This document shows positions 25,544 through 34,993 of a DNA stretch of 51,839 bases, piece by piece (within the stretch, counting starts at the first letter, position 1; each line of letters begins with the position of its first letter). The notes under the pieces were generated by a model that saw only the letters and a program-made list of their open reading frames with translations, ran no database searches and was not told the origin of the DNA. The stretch lies in the NCBI RefSeq assembly GCF_014697575.1, contig NZ_JACJSC010000041.1, forward strand, positions 1-51,839, written 5' to 3'. The position numbers and the translations under genes are program-made. The stretch comes from Planktothrix sp. FACHB-1365 (lineage in GTDB: Bacteria > Cyanobacteriota > Cyanobacteriia > Cyanobacteriales > Microcoleaceae).

Positions 25544-25617
25544 AAAAATTTCAAAAATAGCCTTTTTTCAGCGTCTTATAAATACAACGAGTAATTTGGA
25601 CATCAAAAAAAGCTGTG

Positions 25618-27831
25618 ATGGAACTGTCGCAAAATTTGGTGACCCTAAAAAGTATGGTTGGCACTCAGCCAGCCATGACCAAAATCTTCAGAGTCGTAGA
25701 TCTCGAAGAGGGAGGAGTACAGTCAGAAGAGCCGGATGAGGGAGTGTCGGGGACTCCCGTTCCCAGAAACCAGCTCAGGATTCCGGTTTCCCCTACGGGT
25801 GAAGTCAAAGATGAGATTCTGTTTGAGAGAGCGACTGACCCGGCACAAAAGCTCTATCTGCCTCGCTACCAGCTGGCAGAAGAAGAAGTTTCCGGCCAGC
25901 GACGGTATCGTATGTCGATGCGTCCGGACGGTCAGAAGTGGGTTCTGGAGTTGTATCTCCAGGCCTATCCTGCCCCGAGTCTAGAGCCTCAGATCCGCAA
26001 TGCCCAAGCGATAGCAGCCCAAGTTACGGTAGTTCTCAACTATCGGTGGCAAGGGCAGCCACAGTCATTTGAATTTCAGGAAGTCACGAAACGAGACGGA
26101 GAGCAGACATTAAAAGCCGTCTTGCGAGTGAACACTTTAGAAGAACGAGACAAAGTTTATGCGGTGCTGACTGACATAAGCTATGAAGCCGCCCTCATCG
26201 TCAGGCGCAAGGTGAGGGTCGCAACTTCCCTGACGCAATTATCTCCTGCCGATCTTCAGCGCTGGAAGGAAACCGTTAAGCTCTATCCAGAAGCGGACAG
26301 CTATGTCATCCAAGATAGCAGTGGCAGTAACTTCGGCAGCCAGCCGTATCTCGAAGTCGAACCCTTATGGAAAGGGGACGGCAAGCAGAAACTCGCCTAT
26401 GTGCGCTTCAATCTGAGTTCCCTGCCCAATAACGTCAGAATCGACAGTGTGAACTTTCAAATGACCGCTTTTGCAGGTTATGCCTATGGAGGAGACGGAA
26501 ACCAGTACACACATTTAGTTTTAGACGACAATTGGAATCATAACTCGCTCACTTGGGGCAATCAGCCTCAAATTGGCGAGATGCTTGGATCTTGGTGGAC
26601 TTGGTACGGGTTCGACAGTTTGCCACCGTCGCGCCAGGAGCCGAAAAGCATCAATAACCGCGATATGACCGCAGACATCACACCTGCGGTGAGAGCAAAG
26701 TTGGCGGGGAATAAGAAGATTTCCCTGTGTGTTAAAAGCTACGGTTACAGGGTGAGATATTATTCGAGCAGGTCAAGCACGGAAGCCTATCGCCCGCAGC
26801 TAATCGTTACCTACACTCCTTTTTTGTATCAGGAACAGAATAATATCCTGGATAACATCGTAGACGACACCTTCTTTTTTCCTCCTTTGCTGTACCAGTA
26901 CATATTTGAGTCCATCAAACCCACTCTTACAGGACAGGCTTTGATTTGTCGGCAAGTCCCTTGGAAGAGCATTTCGTACCGGTACTACCAGGATGCAAGC
27001 GATCGCTATCGATTTTACTACCTGCCGGACAGCTTTGAAATTGGCAGGAGATCGGACTCCGAAGGTCCAACCATTTCCCTGTCCTTTGAGTCGTCTGACG
27101 GTTCGTTCGATGAGGAAAAAATCCGAGCGATTCTAGAGTTTTACGCAGCGCCAGTTGTAGATGCTAACAGGCTGGAAGCGGCTGCCAGAGCGCTGCTCAA
27201 CTATGCGCCCTCTCCTTTGCCGTCAGGGGCTGAAGGTCTGGAGTTCTCGCCTCTGAACGCCGACGAGCGGAAGCTCCAGTTCAGCCTGTCCATTCCCGGA
27301 CAGATCGGCTCACTTCGCAACGCTCGAGTCAGCCTTAAGGATGGAATTTTTGACAGTTTGACCTTATCTCTGAAGGATTTTCAAGCTGTTTGGGATGCCA
27401 TGTTCAGCAGCGAAGTACAAAACACGCTTTTGACGGGACAGGTTGCGGTTGAAATTCCAGGGTTCGGGCGAGAGAGTATCCCATTTCAATGTCGGTTGCC
27501 GGATAACAAAGCGCAGATATGGGGGACAATTGAGAAAAATGTACCGATAACTTTTACTAAGTCTATCACGCTTAGGACAGTTGTAGCGACATTTCTAGAG
27601 ATTCAGTCTATTGTGGTGGACTTCGATCGGAGTGATGCTGTAGAACTCACCGCCAGCAACTTGAGTGCCAGCGTGACCGTTCGGTTGCCTATCAGTATGA
27701 TTTTTTGGGGGCAAGAAGATCCGGGAACCTATCATTACAAAAAGAGAGTGATTCGCAAGGATGGACAGCAAACAATCTCTGATTGGCTGACAACGACAGA
27801 GGAAATAATCTACATAGATGGGAAGGTCTAA
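25618..27831 (+). CDS. Cluster protein 1: DNRLRE-domain protein with shared C-terminal module
   Basis: A 737-aa protein. Residues ~220-400 match the DNRLRE/disaggregatase-type beta-sandwich: YPEADSYVIQDSSGSNFGSQPYLEVEP, then AYVRFNLSSLP, and a 'LIVTY' ending. After residue ~450 begins the module shared by the cluster proteins, visible as YRYYQDASDRYRFYYLPD followed by RRSDSEGPTISLSFESSDG. No signal peptide or membrane helix. DNRLRE domains usually occur in surface proteins, so its place here is odd. The start is uncertain (GTG 25615 or ATG 25618; no strong ribosome site). First of seven same-strand genes. I do not know the function. Confidence 0.82.
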   Translation: MELSQNLVTLKSMVGTQPAMTKIFRVVDLEEGGVQSEEPDEGVSGTPVPRNQLRIPVSPTGEVKDEILFERATDPAQKLYLPRYQLAEEEVSGQRRYRMSMRPDGQKWVLELYLQAYPAPSLEPQIRNAQAIAAQVTVVLNYRWQGQPQSFEFQEVTKRDGEQTLKAVLRVNTLEERDKVYAVLTDISYEAALIVRRKVRVATSLTQLSPADLQRWKETVKLYPEADSYVIQDSSGSNFGSQPYLEVEPLWKGDGKQKLAYVRFNLSSLPNNVRIDSVNFQMTAFAGYAYGGDGNQYTHLVLDDNWNHNSLTWGNQPQIGEMLGSWWTWYGFDSLPPSRQEPKSINNRDMTADITPAVRAKLAGNKKISLCVKSYGYRVRYYSSRSSTEAYRPQLIVTYTPFLYQEQNNILDNIVDDTFFFPPLLYQYIFESIKPTLTGQALICRQVPWKSISYRYYQDASDRYRFYYLPDSFEIGRRSDSEGPTISLSFESSDGSFDEEKIRAILEFYAAPVVDANRLEAAARALLNYAPSPLPSGAEGLEFSPLNADERKLQFSLSIPGQIGSLRNARVSLKDGIFDSLTLSLKDFQAVWDAMFSSEVQNTLLTGQVAVEIPGFGRESIPFQCRLPDNKAQIWGTIEKNVPITFTKSITLRTVVATFLEIQSIVVDFDRSDAVELTASNLSASVTVRLPISMIFWGQEDPGTYHYKKRVIRKDGQQTISDWLTTTEEIIYIDGKV

Positions 27832-27962
27832 TTGACCTATAGTGCCGATGAGTCTAAAAGCAGTTGGCAGAACATGGCGAATTTGTATTGCCCAGCTTAA
27901 TTCAGTTTCCATAAAGACAAAATCACGATGGAAATTATCTGTGTACCCAAGTGAGGTGTGAC

Positions 27963-29762
27963 ATGTCCTTGCAAGGATTGCCTGATTTTTATGCGCCCAT
28001 CCAGGCAGAAGTTAAAATATTCTACCCCTATGAAGGCGCTGGCAACTTTGTTCTCGTGCCTGATGGCTTGGAAATCGCTGCCCGCGCTGACGGAAAACCT
28101 GATTTCGCGCTAACACTCGTGCGCGGAGAGAATCTCTCTCGGCCCCCGGAACCGCATGGGATGCTGGAATTTGCGGTACTGTCTCGTTACCAGATGGACA
28201 CAGCGCTGAGGGTGCTGCGCGAGAGATCTCCGGGAGCTACCCTCGTCCCTGCTTGCTTTTCGTCAGGATTTCTCCGCTTCCGCCCCTTGACAGAAGTGGA
28301 TCGTGTGCCGGAAGAATTGCTGCAACCGGTTCCTCTGGCGAGCAACGGTCTCGGCAGAGGGCGATATCTGCTGAAACTCTCGCAAAACAACGCTCTCCTG
28401 CTGCGAGATTCCCTGAAGGGTGAGGGGGGCAATCTGCTGGGATTAAAAGCCATAGCTGAGATGGAGATAGTTGGTGTGTCCCCCCGACTGCCACTGAAAG
28501 TCAGCTTTGACCCCAAACAGCTGCTGGAAGCTCTAGCAGATCTGGGCAATCAGAACAGGCAGGTTCCCAGGGATGCGATTGTCAATTACTTCCGAAACAG
28601 CCTTAACTCGGCAAACCTGAAGGTCGAAGGGAACCTGGACGCCATCGCTCCTAGCGCTGTGGCTGAGGTGCTCGCGGATCGCGTCCGGGAACGCTTCGGC
28701 ACTTTTTGTCCAGCGGAGACCGCTGGTGCCGGCCCCCGCATCGCCCTGCTCTCACCGGGGGACACCGGCAGCGGGCGTTTCCTCTGGGACCTGTCGGAAC
28801 CCACGCCAGCCCATCGCCCCTTGCTACTCCAACTCGATCCGTTTGCCGCCGCCCGACAGCTCGTCCAAGACAAAGGAATCGACGAGGTGGTCAAACAGAC
28901 AGTTGTTCCGGCGATTAACACTGGACACCTGCGGGTTTACCTCGCCGATAACCTTCCGAAACAGCGACGGGGGGTTGTGGCCTTGGGAGTGACCTTTCGG
29001 GCAAAACCCAATATCCCCAGGCGTCCCCAAGCCATAGTAGAGACAGAAGAATTGAACGAATCTGGGGACACCCCGGCTGTCGTCCTCCGCTTCTCTCCTG
29101 CAGAGAAGCAAGAGTACACCTTGCAAACCTATGCCGTCCTTCAAGACGCAACAGGTATGCAACGCTTCAACGGAACAGTTAAAACCTATCAGCGAGATTT
29201 GCTGATCCTCAATCCCGATGACTTTCCCGTGGATTTCGTGCCGGTGGAAGCCTCTCGGTCTTTGCTGGAGATGGCTGACATCCAGGGAATTTTGAAACGC
29301 CCTCACAGCGGGTCTCAGATCCAGGATCTGTTTGCGCTTACTCTCGATCAGCCAGGGATTGCCCTGGCCATTCCCAAAGGCGCGGAAGGAGCTACCTTAG
29401 AAATTGAAGCTCGTTCCAAGGAAGGGTTAGGAACCATTAAGCTCGATCCGGTTCCGGCCAATCCCCTTTGGCTGGATTTGCACTCCCTGCCCCAGTACGG
29501 GACTCAGCAGGTTGAGGTGATCTGCGAGTTTAAGAACACTCTATTTGCCGTCTTTGAGTTCCTGCCGGAAGGAAGACCAGAAACCGACAAAATTACCTTA
29601 TTTTTCTTGCCCGACACTCCCAAACAGGCACTCAAGTATTTGCCTCAATCCCCCTTTCAATCACGCTACCGCTACCGGCAGCAGCTTGAAGGCCCTAGTT
29701 CCCAACCGCCCCCTTGGTCAGATTACTGCTCCCCCTCACAACCTTTGAACCTTCAAGTGTAA
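27963..29762 (+). CDS. Cluster protein 2: uncharacterised beta-rich protein
   Basis: A 599-aa soluble protein, richer in G+C than the flanking chromosome. N-terminal shared module at ~10-60: AEVKIFYPYEGAGNFVLVPD, then RADGKPDFALTLVRG. The middle has alternating strands and helices and the end holds beta strands (FALTLDQPGIALAIPKGAEGATLEIEARS; FAVFEFLPEGRPETDKITLFFLPD). ATG 27963 is chosen (GAGG six bases upstream) over GTG 27951. No domain of known function is recognised. The next cluster gene starts 317 bases downstream. Confidence 0.82.
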   Translation: MSLQGLPDFYAPIQAEVKIFYPYEGAGNFVLVPDGLEIAARADGKPDFALTLVRGENLSRPPEPHGMLEFAVLSRYQMDTALRVLRERSPGATLVPACFSSGFLRFRPLTEVDRVPEELLQPVPLASNGLGRGRYLLKLSQNNALLLRDSLKGEGGNLLGLKAIAEMEIVGVSPRLPLKVSFDPKQLLEALADLGNQNRQVPRDAIVNYFRNSLNSANLKVEGNLDAIAPSAVAEVLADRVRERFGTFCPAETAGAGPRIALLSPGDTGSGRFLWDLSEPTPAHRPLLLQLDPFAAARQLVQDKGIDEVVKQTVVPAINTGHLRVYLADNLPKQRRGVVALGVTFRAKPNIPRRPQAIVETEELNESGDTPAVVLRFSPAEKQEYTLQTYAVLQDATGMQRFNGTVKTYQRDLLILNPDDFPVDFVPVEASRSLLEMADIQGILKRPHSGSQIQDLFALTLDQPGIALAIPKGAEGATLEIEARSKEGLGTIKLDPVPANPLWLDLHSLPQYGTQQVEVICEFKNTLFAVFEFLPEGRPETDKITLFFLPDTPKQALKYLPQSPFQSRYRYRQQLEGPSSQPPPWSDYCSPSQPLNLQV

Positions 29763-30079
29763 ATTTCTCTCAGGTGACTGCCAGCCAATTTGCCAAACAA
29801 AGCTTAAACTACATAGTTGTGGGAGGGCAATTGCGAGATCTCACCCAACAGACTGCTACTACTGTGATAACTTTGACTTGGAAAGGGCTAGAGAGCAGTG
29901 AAGCTTTATTTGAGAAATCAGCGCTGAATAACTCACCAGTTACACCTTGGGAAAAGTTCCCTACCTTTACCCCTAGCAGGTAAGGGTCTGACAGTCCCAC
30001 CCCGCAGCCTCTAAGGTATAGCTCAGTTAGCCCCCCTGTCCTTCTTGCTTATCTTTACTGAATAGATCATCTCTTAAAT
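29763..30079. other. Intergenic gap inside the cluster
   Basis: A 317-base gap between cluster genes 2 and 3. A frame at 29714-29983 (TTG start, 89 codons) overlaps the end of gene 2 in another frame; I do not accept it as a gene. No hairpin or repeat stands out. Confidence 0.4.
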
Positions 30080-31636
30080 ATGACTAAATTGCCAGAAACC
30101 CTGGGCTTTGAGTTCCATGGCGTCCGGTGCTACCAGGCAGCCAGCTCGGATGGCCGGACTTTATATTACATCCCAGGCAAACCAAAACCCGAGCCAGATT
30201 TCTCCGGTCAGCCCACCCTCAGCCTTTGGGTCAGCGATCGGGGTGCCATACTGCAATTGCAGACCCGATGGGATGTGGAGTCTAGCTTGCTCGAAGACCT
30301 AAAGGCTGAGATAGCCCGGCGCTATCAGATCAGTTCCCATTCCATCGTCCTGGATATGGCTTCGGTTTCCAGTCCACAAGTGTCGCTGGAAATCGGGGAC
30401 GGTCAAGGAAACTTTCAGGTATTGAAAACCTCTCCCTCTTCTGGATTCTTGCCCTACACCACCATTTTCCAGGAGACGCTCACCGCTGGAGAAAAACACC
30501 AAGCCCTCTCCGCTCTCAGCGGTGAGCCAGATTACCTGCGCGTGAAATACAGCGCTGAGGTTGGAGTAACCGCCGCTGTCGTAATCCGCCTGGCGGGGGA
30601 TGTGGCTGCTGATATTGCGGAGCTTGTCAAAACCGCTACTGGGGGAGAACAGCAGCCAACCTCCAGGTTAGGAGGTTTGTTTCCCAGAAGGAACCAACAG
30701 CAGCAAAGGCCTATTTCTCTGGAGGACTGCGGCGCTCAAATAGAAAAGGCCATCACAGAGGGGCGTATCACCCTCAGTATCACAGAAGTCAATGTGGTGT
30801 CGCAGGAACTTCGCCAAAGAGTGGAGGGCCAGGTCAAGCAGAGCGCCGCCCACCTGCTCCTCCCGCGAGCCCAGCAAGCCCAGGCTGGGAATATCCTCCC
30901 CGATAGCTCCACTTTGGAGGCGCAGTTCACAGACACAGAAACTCACAGCTACTCCGTCGAGCGACAGACTGACGTGAGTTCTTGGTTTCCTGACGGAAAC
31001 GGTCGCGATCGCATCCAAAGTTCACCCGAAACTATTGATGAGCCATTGCGCCCCGTTTTGGGTGAGACTGGCCCAACTGCAGTAGGGGACACTTCTGGGG
31101 GGACTGGCTCAACTGCGGGGGAGAAAGTGGTTCGGTTGGGGTTTGAGCCGGAAAGCACTTCACTCTATTCGATCCGGGTCACTTGTGCAGGGCAAACCCA
31201 GACTCTCGAAGAGCCCAGTTTCCATTCCGTGACCCTTCCCGCTCCTCCCGGAGAGCCGTTGGTGGTTGAGACTGGATATTCTCTCGGGGAGAATTTCACA
31301 GCACAACTCCCACCCACCATCTCTGGGGAGTGGGTGCTGGCACCAGAAAATGTTGGACTGGCGAAGATTGTGGTGGATGCTTCGGCTCGCCAAGCGGCTC
31401 GAGCAAAGAGCGTGCGGGTGAAAGTTACCTACAAGCCTTCAGGAGAAGGCGATCGGGAAACCAAGACCGTTGAGTTCGACCAGAGAGATGCGGAATGGAC
31501 TAAAAATGTTTACTTTGTTACCAGAAGCCCCAACCTCAGTGGCGTCATTGAGTACAGCTGGCAGGAAACCCCGGCTAAAGGCAGTCCAGTTTCATCTAAA
31601 GTTTTTAAAACAGAGAATACCCAGGTGACCCTGTAA
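30080..31636 (+). CDS. Cluster protein 3: uncharacterised beta-rich protein
   Basis: A 518-aa protein. Shared module at ~10-60: FHGVRCYQAASSDGRTLYYIPG, then PDFSGQPTLSLWVSDRGA. A variable Gln-rich linker is at ~190-220 (PRRNQQQQRPIS), and a Gly/Thr-rich stretch is near 315-350. The C-terminal ~170 residues form two Ig-like beta-sandwich units (VKVTYKPSGEGDRETKTVEFDQRDAEWTKNVYF). No signal peptide, no membrane helix, no catalytic motif. No good ribosome site precedes ATG 30080. A terminator-like hairpin lies downstream. Confidence 0.8.
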   Translation: MTKLPETLGFEFHGVRCYQAASSDGRTLYYIPGKPKPEPDFSGQPTLSLWVSDRGAILQLQTRWDVESSLLEDLKAEIARRYQISSHSIVLDMASVSSPQVSLEIGDGQGNFQVLKTSPSSGFLPYTTIFQETLTAGEKHQALSALSGEPDYLRVKYSAEVGVTAAVVIRLAGDVAADIAELVKTATGGEQQPTSRLGGLFPRRNQQQQRPISLEDCGAQIEKAITEGRITLSITEVNVVSQELRQRVEGQVKQSAAHLLLPRAQQAQAGNILPDSSTLEAQFTDTETHSYSVERQTDVSSWFPDGNGRDRIQSSPETIDEPLRPVLGETGPTAVGDTSGGTGSTAGEKVVRLGFEPESTSLYSIRVTCAGQTQTLEEPSFHSVTLPAPPGEPLVVETGYSLGENFTAQLPPTISGEWVLAPENVGLAKIVVDASARQAARAKSVRVKVTYKPSGEGDRETKTVEFDQRDAEWTKNVYFVTRSPNLSGVIEYSWQETPAKGSPVSSKVFKTENTQVTL

Positions 31637-31697
31637 GCCAGATGCGCGGTTGATGGCTTGGCGTTCCGCCTGGGACCAGGCGGTAACAGAGTGTGGG

Positions 31698-31735
31698 GGA
31701 GGGCTTTTCCGCAGCGGGAAGCCCTCCTTTCAATT
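31698..31735 (+). terminator. Intrinsic terminator after cluster gene 3
   Basis: GGAGGGCTT and AAGCCCTCC form a nine-base stem around an 11-base loop, followed by TTTCAATTTTG. It would end a transcript that begins upstream of the first cluster gene, so genes 4-7 may have their own promoter. Confidence 0.7.
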
Positions 31736-31910
31736 TTGTTGCCCCGGCAAACCAAAACGTCGGAGCAATTTTACTGATCCGCATCGGACCGATGGCCCCT
31801 ATCAGGGCTGAGGATCTGAAAAATCAGGCGATAACTGCAATCCAAAATTTCAGAAACTGCCCTAACCGAGCGTCTTAATAGTAGATGTCTCAAATCGGAG
31901 AAGTTTGAAG

Positions 31911-34781
31911 ATGTTAACGACTCATGTCCAGAAGTTCCTGGAGCTATCCACAGGACGGGGCTACCAGTGCTATGGAGATAACGAAGATCCAAATCAGTTT
32001 TACGTGATTCCGGCAACGCCGACATACAAACGGACGGAGGACGGAAAGGCACTAGACTTCACCGTAACGAAGTACGATCCAGGTCCAGGTAAAGAAGGGG
32101 GAGGATTCTGCACCTTCACTGTTGTCCTGCCCTTTCCCAATACCCAGGAACAAGACCAGATCAAGCAGCTGCTATCCAAAGAACTCAACCCGCAGTTGGA
32201 GCAGCGCGCTAAAAATATCGTCGAGATGTTGGAGGCTTATAAAAAACAACCCCAAGGAGAGTGGAAGACTTTCAGTAAAGAGCTGGGATACACTGACCAG
32301 CAAGTTGATGCCCTCGCCAAAACATACCAGCCGGCACAGGGGTGGCAGCAGTTTATACCCACTAACGTCAAGCTGAACGCCGTACCCTTTACCCAGACTA
32401 AAACAGAACTACTGCTTAAGGATTCTAACAGCCGACTGATACTACCCAACCCAATCCCTCCTAAACCATCAGGCTTTGGAGATAACAATACGATATTCAA
32501 CCTGGAACTTACGGAGAACGGGGCAACCTTCCTGGAAAAAGCCCTCAAGGAAGGAGAGGGAGGCTCTATCGCCGGTGTCAGGTATGAAATGAGTTTTGAG
32601 GCCGTTTTGCCCCCAGCCGAGGTGACAGTTTTCTACAAGTCAAGCGAAGTAGCCTCCTTCGCACGTACAATAGATCGGAACGTCTGGGGTCAGGCGACAG
32701 AAGAGAAGATCAAAAAGGAGTTAGAGCAAAAACAAACTTATGGTGTAAAGGTTGGTCCTGTTTTGGGACAAGGCTGGACTCCAGAGCAAAAGAATAAGCT
32801 CGAACAAGAGTTGCGAGACTGGGGGAATAAGCAACTGACGAATATTCTGAAAAACCAGACCGAAGGGCTCGATATCAGTAACCTGGGCCAGCACTTCCAA
32901 AAGAATCCGGATAAGGTTTCTGAAGTCCTCAGCAAGACTGTAGACATCAATATTACATACAGTGAGAGTCGATCTGTCGAGCATACCATTGTCCCTCAAC
33001 TGCAGCTTCCCACAATCTCCAACATTTTGAAAGCTGATGGTCTGTCAGGCAATGAGTTACAAAAGGCATTGGATAACTACTTCAAAGCCTATAATTTGGT
33101 TGATGATTTTTACCGGGATAAAACCCTCCAGATAGTTGTCAATGGCGACTTTGACAAGCTGAAGATCAGCTATGTGAGGGTTGACCTCGAATACTTAGGT
33201 TGCAAGACGAGCGATCGAAACAAAACTGTGCTGTTTGAAGCAAAGGGGAAACCGGAACCCTCTCCCAATGGCGGGGAAAACAAGAAAAATCCGGTCATGT
33301 GGAGCTACGGGATAGAGAACGGCCAGCCTGTTCAGACCTGTAGCTATACCTACGAGATCGGGTACGCGAATGGAAAAACGTTCAAGACCCCGCAGGCTCA
33401 AAAAATAGACGGTAGCGTTCTGAATATTAATATTCAGGACATAGGGATTGCCCGAGCCAACATCAAAGGCGACAATATAGATTGGCAGTTGGTTGATCGA
33501 GCTCAAGTCACTTATAAGTTCGAGCCAGATGGCCTAAGCCCGATCGAAAAGAAGGTAACTCTCACCCAGGCTAAACCGAATGCGGATGAGTTTGTCGAAC
33601 CTCTGCTGGTAGCCAAACCCGTGCCTGTCAAGTACAATACAGAGTTTGTCTTGAAAGATGGGTCGCGCTTTGTGTATGCGCCCGGTTCCCAAAAAGAGAA
33701 AGTTGACTGGGCAACAGATTACAAAACCGACATCTATATAGAGCCTCCATTTCTGGCACCTCGCACCTATACAATCCTGCCTTCTGGTTTAGACAGCAAC
33801 GTGCGCCTCATCGCAAGCACCCTAAAGTACACAGTGCCCGCGCTGGGTGACTTCACAATCAATTTTCCAGTGAGCTTCCAGAACAGCAGCGAATCAAAAA
33901 GCTGGAAAGTGCCCACGTTTCCGGCGAGTATGACACCTAAGCTGGAATATGACACACAGCTGGTTTTTAACGATGGTAACCGCTCTAAATATCAGGGTTC
34001 GGAGTCGGTGGATACCTCGTTTATCTTGGTCGGCATCCCGCCAGAGCAGCTTCTGAATGTCGTAATTGATGAAACCGGCATACAGAATTTTGCGGAGCGC
34101 TTTGAACGCATAAAGGTGCAGTTGTTGTACGAGGATGCGAAAAACGGAATCCGTAAAGAGGACGAGAACAAATTCATATTTCAAAGTGGCAACAACAATA
34201 TAGTAGATCGGTGGTCTGTCCCCTTGAAGGAGGCAGGGCCAAAGTCATACAAGTATCGATTGTTGATCCGGCACAAAGCTGTATTCAATGGTTCAAGTCT
34301 CAACTTGTATTGGCCGGTGGAATTAACAACAGAGAATACCAACAACCTGGACTTAAGTGAAATTATCAAGACCGATGCCGAGATCGCTGCGGCTAACGGC
34401 AAGTTCTTGGTGAAAGTAACTGCAGGGAACCTGTTCCAGTTTGAGCCCAATTACCTGGCTATCGCCGTCAACATTGAGTACGGTTCTCAACGCAACCGAT
34501 TGGTGCTAAACCAGCAACAGCCAGTCCAGTATTTCGTGGCTGAGCGTCTCACAACAGGTGCCATCGGCACTTATAAGTGGCTTGCCCAGATCAGGAAAAA
34601 AGATGGTTCGATGGAATATCACCCCTCTGACGCGACCTGGATCTCCTCAACCGATGCTGTTGTGAATCTTGAGTCTGTACTGGATGTTTGGGGTGTCCCC
34701 CCCAGCCCCGACAGCAGTTCTGGCACCGTCATCGGTTCTGGCACTGGCACCACCGGCGGTCTTTCTGATTTCGACTTCTAA
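31911..34781 (+). CDS. Cluster protein 4: large uncharacterised beta-rich protein
   Basis: A 956-aa protein, the longest of the set. Shared module at ~10-70: RGYQCYGDNEDPNQFYVIPATP, DGKALDFTVTKYD, EGGGFCTFTVVLPF. Next is a GDNNTIFNLELTENGATFLEKALKEG segment (the 'GDN' region also in proteins 5 and 6), a helical linker, then a series of Ig-like beta units to the C-terminus (e.g. FERIKVQLLYEDAKNG, IKTDAEIAAANGKFLVKVTAGNLFQFEPNYLAIAVNIEYG). Ends in a Gly/Ser/Thr-rich tail. ATG 31911 has GGAG ten bases upstream. No known domain. Confidence 0.82.
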   Translation: MLTTHVQKFLELSTGRGYQCYGDNEDPNQFYVIPATPTYKRTEDGKALDFTVTKYDPGPGKEGGGFCTFTVVLPFPNTQEQDQIKQLLSKELNPQLEQRAKNIVEMLEAYKKQPQGEWKTFSKELGYTDQQVDALAKTYQPAQGWQQFIPTNVKLNAVPFTQTKTELLLKDSNSRLILPNPIPPKPSGFGDNNTIFNLELTENGATFLEKALKEGEGGSIAGVRYEMSFEAVLPPAEVTVFYKSSEVASFARTIDRNVWGQATEEKIKKELEQKQTYGVKVGPVLGQGWTPEQKNKLEQELRDWGNKQLTNILKNQTEGLDISNLGQHFQKNPDKVSEVLSKTVDINITYSESRSVEHTIVPQLQLPTISNILKADGLSGNELQKALDNYFKAYNLVDDFYRDKTLQIVVNGDFDKLKISYVRVDLEYLGCKTSDRNKTVLFEAKGKPEPSPNGGENKKNPVMWSYGIENGQPVQTCSYTYEIGYANGKTFKTPQAQKIDGSVLNINIQDIGIARANIKGDNIDWQLVDRAQVTYKFEPDGLSPIEKKVTLTQAKPNADEFVEPLLVAKPVPVKYNTEFVLKDGSRFVYAPGSQKEKVDWATDYKTDIYIEPPFLAPRTYTILPSGLDSNVRLIASTLKYTVPALGDFTINFPVSFQNSSESKSWKVPTFPASMTPKLEYDTQLVFNDGNRSKYQGSESVDTSFILVGIPPEQLLNVVIDETGIQNFAERFERIKVQLLYEDAKNGIRKEDENKFIFQSGNNNIVDRWSVPLKEAGPKSYKYRLLIRHKAVFNGSSLNLYWPVELTTENTNNLDLSEIIKTDAEIAAANGKFLVKVTAGNLFQFEPNYLAIAVNIEYGSQRNRLVLNQQQPVQYFVAERLTTGAIGTYKWLAQIRKKDGSMEYHPSDATWISSTDAVVNLESVLDVWGVPPSPDSSSGTVIGSGTGTTGGLSDFDF

Positions 34782-34806
34782 GTAGAGGAATGGGGCGACA
34801 GCGCCC

Positions 34807-34969
34807 CCGCCTCAACTCAGGGCTGTTTCATTCTCTGTAAGAGCAATTCCCTAACGGATTGCTTCGCTCCCGAAAATGCCTGACAGCTATTCGATAAGGG
34901 GAGCGTGGCGGTACGCGCCTCTACAAAATCCTAATTTTTTCGAGAATGAAACAGCCCTGCCGCCTCAAC
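34807..34969. mobile_element. MITE-like element with 18-bp terminal inverted repeats
   Basis: Perfect inverted repeats CAGGGCTGTTTCATTCTC (34818-34835) and its complement (34942-34959) bound a ~142-base non-coding element. Both ends are flanked by the 10-base direct repeat CCGCCTCAAC (34807-34816 and 34960-34969), as expected for a target-site duplication. It carries no gene and sits between cluster genes 4 and 5. Internally it holds a GTACGCGCCTCTACAAAATCC-like segment that resembles the GTAGAGAC repeat family. Confidence 0.82.
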
Positions 34970-34993
34970 CCCTTGGCGACTGTTAAATGATTT

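Noticed and set aside
28187-29306. Several overlapping frames on both strands inside cluster gene 2
   Set aside because: They are by-products of high G+C; the 599-codon frame with the shared module is the convincing one.
29714-29983. 89-codon plus-strand frame overlapping the end of cluster gene 2
   Set aside because: TTG start, no ribosome site, other frame than gene 2, and gene 2 ends with a motif (LNLQV) like the ends of its paralogues, so no frameshifted extension is needed.
31693-31878. 61-codon plus-strand frame downstream of cluster gene 3
   Set aside because: It overlaps the terminator hairpin, has no ribosome site and no family signal.
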